Shown here in pieces: positions 58,449-64,000 of a stretch of DNA of 64,000 nt (position 1 is the stretch's first letter; each line of letters starts with the position of its first letter). The position numbers were made by a program, and so were the translations under genes. Origin of the DNA: DATGMB01 sp035293845 (GTDB lineage Bacteria; Acidobacteriota; Terriglobia; Bryobacterales; Bryobacteraceae). The DNA lies in assembly GCA_035293845.1 (NCBI GenBank), contig DATGMB010000172.1:81174-145173 (forward strand), read 5' to 3'. The notes beneath the pieces are model-generated. The model saw only the letters and a list, made by a program, of their open reading frames with translations, ran no database searches and had not been told where the DNA came from.

Positions 58449-59148
58449 TCCGGATGTTCCGCGCCTCGATCTTCATCGGCCCGGTGGTCTTGTGCAACTG
58501 GATGCCGATCAGCCCGTCCATCTTGCGGCCGGCCTTATCGTCATCCACGATCTGGCTCATGACGTGCCCGTTGATGAGCTGGATCAGCGTGTTGCCGCGC
58601 GCGATCACTTCGAGATCGTTCCAGTCGCCGTGGTGGATGAACGCCTTCAGCTCTCCGCCGTCGCCCAACGACCCCACGTTGCCCGGCTTCTTTCCGTCCC
58701 CGATGTAATTGAACTGCCCGCGCAGCGCCAGGAAGCCGCGTCCGCGCTCCTCATAGATCTGACCGGTGTACTGTTCCTTGGCGTCGATATCGGCCTGGTA
58801 GCCCTGCATGACCCATCTGGCGATGTCCGGCCGCTCGATGCTGCGGTATTGCACGCCGCTGTTGCCGGTATCGGCGCCGGTCAGCCGGTATTGGAGCTTC
58901 AGGTCGAAATCCGCGGGCTTGGCGCCGCGCCAGATGCAGAAAATGTTCTGCTTGGGCTGGTGATCGGCGCGCGTCTCGCCCACGATCTCGCCGCCTTCCA
59001 CGCGCCAGAAGTCCGGGTCGCAATCCCACCCCTTCAGGCTCTGGCCGTCGAACATCGGGCGGAAGCCCGTCTCATCCAGCGTAATGAACATGCCGCCGCG
59101 CTGTGCAAAAGCCGTGGCGGCCAGCAGCAGAATTCCCAGGAATCTCAT
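58435..59148 (-). CDS. DUF1080 family secreted protein
   Basis: The 237-residue protein has a signal peptide ([16 protein letters not shown]) and the DUF1080 (3-keto-disaccharide hydrolase-type) pattern: [69 protein letters not shown], and GLIGIQLH. The fold is concanavalin-like, and some members hydrolyse oxidised disaccharides. It overlaps the isomerase gene by 4 bp, which supports a carbohydrate role. Confidence 0.85.
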   Translation of the reverse strand: MRFLGILLLAATAFAQRGGMFITLDETGFRPMFDGQSLKGWDCDPDFWRVEGGEIVGETRADHQPKQNIFCIWRGAKPADFDLKLQYRLTGADTGNSGVQYRSIERPDIARWVMQGYQADIDAKEQYTGQIYEERGRGFLALRGQFNYIGDGKKPGNVGSLGDGGELKAFIHHGDWNDLEVIARGNTLIQLINGHVMSQIVDDDKAGRKMDGLIGIQLHKTTGPMKIEARNIRIREM

Positions 59149-60230
59149 TTCTGTGCCTTCGCCTCATTCCATCCATGCGCTTCGCGCACCGCGATCATCA
59201 CCCGCAGCACGTCGTTCCATGTCGCGGGGTCCAGCATGACGGCGTTGGGAAACATGCAGCCGTCCCAGCAGATATGGCGGAACACCCGCGTGGGGGCGCC
59301 TTGTGCATCGCGCATCCAGGCGCCGGCATCCCGCACGATGTCGAGCTTGCCGTTCGGATCGCGCGGCGGGCAGTGGCGGCCGGTTTTATCGTGCGAGCCC
59401 GAGCCTTTCACGGTGCCGTCGTTCTGGGCGATGTGGAGGTCGATGGTCCACGGCCGCAGCGCGTCCGCCATCCGGCGGTAGGCCGCGGCCAGCCGTTCGC
59501 CGTCGCGCCAGTCGAAATCGGGCGGCAGCAGTGCGTCCTCGGGCGCGTTATAGCCCATGGTGAAGAGCATCGTGTGGGCCATATCCGCTTGAAAGCCGAG
59601 GGTCTCCGGCCGCCCGACCATCTCCAGCAGCTCGACGTTGCGGCGCCAGCTATGCATGCCGCCCCAGCAGATTTCGCCTTCCGCCGCGAGCCGCTCGCCT
59701 GCATCCTCGGCGATGCCACAGGCTTCACGGAAGGTTTCGGCGATCCGCCGCGTGTTGCCCGCGGGATCGCGCGCCCAATCCGCCGGGCTGCATGCGGAAT
59801 CGATGCGGATGACGCCGTACTCGCGCACGCCCAGCGCGCGCAGCTTGTATCCGATGCGGCACGCCTTGCGCACCTGGGTCAGAAAGGCCGCCCGCTCGGC
59901 CGCGCTGCCCATGGCCGAGCCGCCGCCCGTCGCCGCCCACACCGGCGCCACCAGCGAGCCGGCGCGCAGCCCTTTGCTCCGCAGATTGTCGGCGAGCCGC
60001 GCGAGGTCGTCATCGGACGAATCGATATCGGTGTGGGGCAGCGAGAGGAACAGGTCGACGCCATCGAAGCCGATGCCATCGGCCCGCGCGGCGGCCGTCA
60101 GCCGCAGCATGGTCTCGAGGTCGATGGGGGGCTCGGAATCCGGGCCCTTCCCCACCAGCCCCGGCCACATGGCGTTGTGCAGTGCCGGATAGGCGTGTGC
60201 GACAGGAGCGCTCATAGCGTCCCGTAGCAT
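59145..60230 (-). CDS. Sugar phosphate isomerase/epimerase-like TIM-barrel protein
   Basis: The 361-residue protein reads as an AP-endonuclease-2/xylose-isomerase-like TIM barrel: [15 protein letters not shown] near the start, [51 protein letters not shown] and [12 protein letters not shown]. The acidic and histidine residues at these points would bind a metal. The substrate is not known. It is translationally coupled to the DUF1080 gene. Confidence 0.75.
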   Translation of the reverse strand: MLRDAMSAPVAHAYPALHNAMWPGLVGKGPDSEPPIDLETMLRLTAAARADGIGFDGVDLFLSLPHTDIDSSDDDLARLADNLRSKGLRAGSLVAPVWAATGGGSAMGSAAERAAFLTQVRKACRIGYKLRALGVREYGVIRIDSACSPADWARDPAGNTRRIAETFREACGIAEDAGERLAAEGEICWGGMHSWRRNVELLEMVGRPETLGFQADMAHTMLFTMGYNAPEDALLPPDFDWRDGERLAAAYRRMADALRPWTIDLHIAQNDGTVKGSGSHDKTGRHCPPRDPNGKLDIVRDAGAWMRDAQGAPTRVFRHICWDGCMFPNAVMLDPATWNDVLRVMIAVREAHGWNEAKAQK

Positions 60231-60342
60231 ATCAAAGGTGCGCGCCGGACGGCGCCTCCGTCAGAGGTGCGCGGCCGGCCGCGCTCGGGGCGATTTGACC
60301 CAACGGTGTGCAAAGTGCTGCGTGACACACGTGAGGGCGAGA

Positions 60343-61896
60343 ATGAGAATCATCGTCAACCTTCCGTCTGCTGCCGCCGCCGCCGTTTTGCTGGTTGCCG
60401 CCGGGTGCAGCCATAATTCGGCGACCAATCCGGCGGATAGCGCCAACCTGGCCCCGGTGGGCGATGCGGGATACCCGGTCCAGCCGCCGGCCGGGCAGCC
60501 CGAGCCCGTCGAGCCGGTTGAGCCGCCGGCGGATCAGGCGGCACGACAGGCCGGCATTGCCGAAGCGGCCGTGGAAGAAGCCCCGGAGCCTCCGCCGCCC
60601 CTGCCGGATTATTCCCAGCCGCCTTGCCCTGGCGAGAACTACATCTGGACGCCGGGCTACTGGGCCTATAACGGAGGCTATTACTGGGTGCCCGGAGCAT
60701 GGGTGATGGCTCCGTATGTCGACGCGCTCTGGACGCCGCCCTACTGGGATTATGACGGCGGCCGCTACCGCTGGCACCATGGCTACTGGAGCCGGTACAT
60801 CGGGTTTTACGGCGGCGTCAATTACGGCTTCGGCTACACCGGCCTCGGCTTCAGCGGAGGCTATTGGAACGGAAACGTGTTCGTGTATAACCGCGCCGTG
60901 ACCAATGTCAATGTCGACGTAGTCCGGTATGTTTACAGCCGGCCCGTGCGCAACGCGACGCCGTTCAACCACATCAGCTTTCATGGCGGACCCGGCGGCA
61001 TCGAGCGGCAGCCGATTGCCGCCGAGCTGGCGGTCGTTCCGGCGAGGCGAATCGGGCCGCTCGCCGTGCAGCAGGAAACCATGCGGATCGCGGCGGCGGA
61101 CCGCGCGCAATTCGCCGCCGGAAGGCGCGGGCCGGCTACGCGCGCACTCGAACGTCCATTGGCAACCACGTATCGCGCTCCGGCCCCAGCGCCGCGGGCG
61201 TGGTCCGGCTTTGCGACGCGGGTGGACCGGCCGGCAGCTCCGCCCACCCGGGGAGAAGCGGCGCGCGAGATAGCGCCTCGTGGGACGCCGGTTCCGCAGC
61301 CGGCGATGCGGGAGATGCATCCGGCGCCGCAGGCGGAACGTTTCGGAGCGCCGCGCGGGCCCGCCGCTTATGCTGCTGCGCCGGGGGAACGAACGGCGCC
61401 GCCGCGAGGCCGGGAGCCGCATGCGGTTCCGTTCGAACGCGCCGCGCCACCGCGAGGTCTGGAATCGCATGTTGCACCACCAATCGAGCGCGCTGCACCA
61501 CCGCGAGGCCCGGAAGCGCACGCGGCACCGCCGATCGAACGCGCTGCACCGCCGCGGGGACCCGAAGCACATGCCGCGCCGCCGATTGAGCGCGCCGCAC
61601 CGCCACGAGGTCCGGAGCCGCATGCGGCGGCTCCGTTCGAGCGCGCCGCGCCACCGCGTGGCCCGGAATCGCACGTGGCGCCACCGATCGAACGCGCTGC
61701 ACCGCCGCGCGGACCCGAAGCACATGCCGCGCCGCCGATTGAGCGCGCCGCACCGCCGCGAGGTCCGGAGCCGCGTGTTGCGCCACCAATGGCACCGCGA
61801 GGCCCGGAGACGCACGCCGCGCCGCCGCAACCACTTCCCGGGCCGCCACCGCACCCCGGTCCCGGCCGCGGGCCGGAGCATGACCGCAAACAGTAA
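60343..61896 (+). CDS. Repeat-rich YXWGXW-type lipoprotein
   Basis: The 517-residue protein has a lipoprotein signal (MRIIVNLPSAAAAAVLLVAAGC; lipobox VAAGC). The middle has aromatic repeats, YIWTPGYWAYNGGYYWVPGAW and YWDYDGGRYRWHHGYW, of the YXWGXW/WxxGxW type. The last 170 residues are a low-complexity tandem repeat, ERAAPPRGPEAHAAPPI, present in seven full copies plus partial ones. It is probably surface-anchored. The function of such repeats is unknown. ATG 60343 was taken because it precedes the signal peptide. Confidence 0.75.
   Translation: MRIIVNLPSAAAAAVLLVAAGCSHNSATNPADSANLAPVGDAGYPVQPPAGQPEPVEPVEPPADQAARQAGIAEAAVEEAPEPPPPLPDYSQPPCPGENYIWTPGYWAYNGGYYWVPGAWVMAPYVDALWTPPYWDYDGGRYRWHHGYWSRYIGFYGGVNYGFGYTGLGFSGGYWNGNVFVYNRAVTNVNVDVVRYVYSRPVRNATPFNHISFHGGPGGIERQPIAAELAVVPARRIGPLAVQQETMRIAAADRAQFAAGRRGPATRALERPLATTYRAPAPAPRAWSGFATRVDRPAAPPTRGEAAREIAPRGTPVPQPAMREMHPAPQAERFGAPRGPAAYAAAPGERTAPPRGREPHAVPFERAAPPRGLESHVAPPIERAAPPRGPEAHAAPPIERAAPPRGPEAHAAPPIERAAPPRGPEPHAAAPFERAAPPRGPESHVAPPIERAAPPRGPEAHAAPPIERAAPPRGPEPRVAPPMAPRGPETHAAPPQPLPGPPPHPGPGRGPEHDRKQ
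61387..61830 (+). repeat. 51-bp coding tandem repeats
   Basis: Seven full 51-bp units run from 61435 to 61791 (starts at 61435, 61486, 61537, 61588, 61639, 61690 and 61741), with a shorter unit before and one after. Each encodes 17 residues with the core ERAAPPRG. Units differ by a few substitutions, including H/R at one position and I, F or M at the last. Confidence 0.85.
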
Positions 61897-62251
61897 ACTC
61901 CGAACGCTTGTGCGGGACCGCCGCTTCGCCGCGAGCCCCTGAGGCGCACCCGCCCAGCCGCAGCCAGAGCCCCTCGCCCGCGCTAACTAAAGTCTGCTGC
62001 GCCACGTCGCCACCGCGAGGCCTGAGGCGCACGCGCCGCCGCACTACGTTCCCGAGCGCCACCGCATCCCGGAACCCGGCGCGGGCCCGGGCATGACACA
62101 CAAAAGCAGACCTCGAACCGCGCGCGTCCGATCGCCGCTTTGCCACTTTCCCGGCGCGCGCTGGCCCGAATGCGGCGCAGCCGCGAGCGGATGCCGGCCG
62201 GGGCCCGCGCGGCGTCTTGACTTTCCCGGTCTGAAGCGGCATCGTGGCTGC
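61897..62251 (+). other. Non-coding gap with a decayed copy of the lipoprotein 3' end
   Basis: Between 62010 and 62140 the sequence follows the 3' part of the lipoprotein gene and its flank (about 61793-61930): CACCGCGAGGCC, then ACTACGTTCCCGAG against AACCACTTCCCGGG, then GGGCATGAC against GAGCATGAC, then CTCGAAC followed by ATCGCCGCTTTGCC against ACCGCCGCTTCGCC. Small gaps and substitutions break the frame. No other gene is seen here. Confidence 0.6.
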
Positions 62252-63460
62252 ATGTCCAATCAGGCCTTAATCCGTGACGCTCTGGCCGAAGGCGAGGGTA
62301 TCGTCCGGCTGGCGCCCTGCTGGGTGCCCCGCTCCTTCCTCATGCCCGGAGGCCGCCTGCGCCTCGATCCCCGCGACCTCTACGCGCTCGGCGCCCACCG
62401 CGGCGGCATCGACGAGCGATGGTTTTCCTCCACCACGCGCGCCGCCAACGGCCCGCTGACGCCCGAAGACGAAGGCCTCAGCTACATCGAATTCCACGGC
62501 CGGAAGGCGCTGCTCAAGGAGGCCATCGAAACCTCCGGCGACAGCTTCCTGGGAGCCGACGTCATGGCGCGCGACGGCGGCTGGAACGTGCTCTGCAAGT
62601 TCTTCGACAATCTCGGCCCCATTCCCCACCACCTGCACCAGAACGACGAATTCGCCGCTCGCGTCGGGCAGAAGGGCAAGCCGGAGGCGTATTATTTCCC
62701 GCCCCAGTACAACTTCGCCGGCAACCACTTCCCCTACACCTTCATGGGCCTGAACCCCGGCACCACGCGCGCCGATATCCGCCGCTGCCTGGAGCGCTGG
62801 AGCGAGGGCGATAACGGCATCCTCTACCACTCCCGGGCCTACAAGCTGAAGCCCGGCAGCGGCTGGCAGGTCGATCCCGGCATTCTGCACGCGCCGGGGT
62901 CACTCGTGACGTACGAGCCGCAGGTCAACTCCGATGTGTTCGCCATGTTCCAGTCCCTGGTGGAAGGCCGCGCAGTGCCCTGGGACCTGCTGGTGAAGGA
63001 CGTGCCGCCCGAGCACCATCACGATCTCGATTACCTGCTCGACATGCTCGACTGGGACGCCAACACGGACCCGCATTTCGCCGAACACCGCTACTTCGAG
63101 CCGAAACCGGTGTGTCCCGAGGAGCAGATGGCGGCCGAGGGTTACTCGGAAAAGTGGGTCGTCTACTCGACCCCGCATTACTCAGCCAAAGAGCTGACCG
63201 TGTTTCCCGGCCGCAGCGTCATTATTCGGGATGCGGCGGCGTATGGCACCATTCTCGTTGAAGGCCACGGGCAGTTCGGTGTGCACCGCGCCGCTTCGCC
63301 GGCCATGATCCGCTACGGGCAGATGACGGAGGACGAGTTCTTCGTCACCGCGGATGCGGCCCGCCGCGGGGTGGCGATCCGCAACGAAAGCGCCACGGAA
63401 AATCTGGTTTTCCTGAAGCATTTCGGTCCGGGAAATCCGCAGGCGCCGATAGGCCGGTAG
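62252..63460 (+). CDS. Phosphomannose isomerase type I-like cupin protein
   Basis: The 402-residue protein contains IPHHLHQNDE (125-134) and GKPEAYYFPP (142-151), which correspond to the zinc-binding and GK(T)EAWY segments of type I mannose-6-phosphate isomerases, plus a later PGILHAPGSLVTYEP. The second half has a second barrel (VHRAASPAMIRYGQMTEDEFFVT). It is longer than a simple cupin, and the substrate is unclear; sugar-phosphate isomerisation is plausible. ATG 62252 was chosen as the first start after the repeat-derived gap. Confidence 0.7.
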   Translation: MSNQALIRDALAEGEGIVRLAPCWVPRSFLMPGGRLRLDPRDLYALGAHRGGIDERWFSSTTRAANGPLTPEDEGLSYIEFHGRKALLKEAIETSGDSFLGADVMARDGGWNVLCKFFDNLGPIPHHLHQNDEFAARVGQKGKPEAYYFPPQYNFAGNHFPYTFMGLNPGTTRADIRRCLERWSEGDNGILYHSRAYKLKPGSGWQVDPGILHAPGSLVTYEPQVNSDVFAMFQSLVEGRAVPWDLLVKDVPPEHHHDLDYLLDMLDWDANTDPHFAEHRYFEPKPVCPEEQMAAEGYSEKWVVYSTPHYSAKELTVFPGRSVIIRDAAAYGTILVEGHGQFGVHRAASPAMIRYGQMTEDEFFVTADAARRGVAIRNESATENLVFLKHFGPGNPQAPIGR

Positions 63461-63480
63461 GGCAGGGCCGATCCCTGCCC
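63460..63480 (+). terminator. Hairpin after the isomerase-like gene
   Basis: GGGCAGGG (63460-63467) pairs with CCCTGCCC (63473-63480) over 8 bp with a 5-nt loop. It starts on the last base of the stop codon. No T-run follows, so it may act with the next hairpin. Confidence 0.5.
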
Positions 63481-63485
63481 CGGCG

Positions 63486-63512
63486 GCAAGTGGATTTTAA
63501 TAATCCACTTGC
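63486..63512. terminator. 11-bp hairpin between convergent genes
   Basis: GCAAGTGGATT (63486-63496) pairs perfectly with AATCCACTTGC (63502-63512) around a TTAAT loop. It lies between the isomerase-like gene and the convergent TIGR03437 gene. It is symmetrical and could end transcripts from both sides. Confidence 0.55.
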
Positions 63513-63551
63513 GCAAATTTCCCCATTTAGAATCAGCGGCTTACAAACACG

Positions 63552-63572
63552 GGTGGCAGATGATCTGCCACC
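63552..63572. other. 9-bp hairpin, third in the intergenic cluster
   Basis: GGTGGCAGA pairs with TCTGCCACC around TGA. Together with the two upstream stems, three perfect hairpins fall in 115 bp. Confidence 0.55.
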
Positions 63573-63590
63573 TGGGCCCGAAGGCCCTTC

Positions 63591-63676
63591 CGAATCGTTG
63601 CCGCGTTCGGCCGCTTGGCCATCGACCGACCGCCGTTCCCGCGCCCGCAGCGGCCCGAGGTCGATCTGGCTCGCGG
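63591..63676 (-). pseudogene. Decayed partial copy of the TIGR03437 3' end
   Basis: This stretch repeats the 3' end of the next gene (63685-63795) with deletions: GAATCG, then CCGCGTTCG, GGCCATCG, CCGCC, CCCGCGCC and GCAGCGGCCCGAGGT-GATCTGG are common to both. Missing blocks break the reading frame. It is best read as a leftover of a duplicated gene or of a recombination event. Confidence 0.6.
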
Positions 63677-63681
63677 CCGCT

Positions 63682-64000
63682 TTACTGAATCGCGAGCGTT
63701 ACCGCGTTCGCCGGCTGGCCATCGGCTGAGACCGCCAGCGTGATGGTCCCCGCGCCGGCGAGGCTGGCAGGCAGCGGCCCGAGGTTGATCTGGTCGAGGC
63801 CCGGATACGTGACTTGCGGGCCGGAATAGACCACCGGAAGGTTGACACCGTTCACGGACGCGGTAACCGCCGCCGCGTGGCGCAGGCCGGTGCCGTAGAG
63901 CACGAGATAGACCTGGCCACCCTTCAGACTGATCGGGTTCGGCACGTACTGGCCGGCGGCGGCTTGCCAGACGGCCGGATTGGCGACAGTCTGCGAGCCA
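63682..64000 (-). CDS. TIGR03437-family C-terminal domain, 5' end outside window
   Basis: The frame runs off the right edge, giving 105 residues of the C-terminus. It reads AVWQAAAGQYVPNPISL, then VYLVLYGTGLRHA, SVNGVNLPVVYSGPQ, YPGLDQINLGPLPASLAGAG and ADGQPANAVTLAIQ. This is the Solibacter-type C-terminal domain, usually found on large secreted proteins. The GTG at 63945 is an internal codon, not a start. Its presence is the main phylogenetic clue in the window. Confidence 0.85.
   Translation of the reverse strand, partial: GSQTVANPAVWQAAAGQYVPNPISLKGGQVYLVLYGTGLRHAAAVTASVNGVNLPVVYSGPQVTYPGLDQINLGPLPASLAGAGTITLAVSADGQPANAVTLAIQ

Noticed and set aside
61387..61830. Possible CRISPR array
   Set aside because: The units are contiguous in-frame coding repeats with no unique spacers.
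61368..61949. Glycine-rich antisense frame with collagen-like repeats
   Set aside because: It is the complement of the 51-bp coding repeat; the plus-strand frame has a lipoprotein signal and a plausible start.

Overview
The window is GC-rich, densely coded DNA that looks like an acidobacterium of the Solibacter/Bryobacter type. The signs are a C-terminal domain of the TIGR03437 (Solibacter) family at the right edge, an adjacent DUF1549/DUF1501 secreted pair, an ECF sigma factor next to a Ser/Thr kinase with a TolB-like propeller, a DUF1080 protein, and a kdp operon with orphan KdpD sensor modules. This placement rests on gene content only. No rRNA, tRNA, insertion sequence, prophage or CRISPR array was found.

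Layout. 1-5.5 kb holds small-molecule enzymes (GNAT, class II aldolase, M20 peptidase, alpha/beta hydrolase), two tandem secreted SIMPL proteins and a TPR protein. 5.5-12.7 kb is a minus-strand potassium-uptake operon: USP-like protein, a 27-residue microprotein, kdpF, kdpA, kdpB, kdpC, then two KdpD-like sensor proteins that both lack a histidine kinase. A putative porin diverges from it. 14-18.8 kb carries an APC permease, a cupin, a Gfo/Idh oxidoreductase, larB and a PilZ protein. 19-20.5 kb is a TMTC-like membrane protein with TPRs. 20.9-28.5 kb is an MdtABC-like RND efflux operon. 28.7-32.6 kb has a Phd/PIN toxin-antitoxin pair, two secreted proteins, and cstA with its small YbdD-type partner. 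33-36.6 kb has xerD, a tRNA nucleotidyltransferase-family gene and a secreted hydrolase. 36.7-42.2 kb is a catabolic-looking cluster: UbiD-type decarboxylase, two F420-dependent NADP reductase-like proteins, an aldehyde dehydrogenase and a divergent GlxA-type regulator. 42.5-46.5 kb has the DUF1549/DUF1501 pair. 46.6-50 kb contains two tandem paralogues of an unusual secreted coiled-coil protein, each 424 residues. 50.3-53.7 kb has a frameshifted ECF sigma gene and an intact receptor kinase. 53.8-56.8 kb has a FliA/WhiG-type sigma gene behind a striking control region, followed by speA. 56.8-64 kb has a GT-C-like membrane protein, DUF1080, a TIM-barrel isomerase, a repeat-rich YXWGXW-type lipoprotein, a phosphomannose-isomerase-like protein and a truncated TIGR03437 gene.

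The observations I rate highest are: (1) the region before the FliA-like sigma gene, with two perfect tandem 17-bp palindrome-bearing repeats, a sigma-54 -24/-12 element with correct spacing and a perfect 8-bp hairpin at the predicted transcript start; (2) a microprotein ahead of kdpF together with two kinase-less KdpD modules; (3) the two equal-length coiled-coil paralogues with a conserved cysteine-rich tail; (4) an ECF sigma gene broken by one base beside an intact kinase; (5) decayed partial copies of gene 3' ends lying beside their parent genes in two places.
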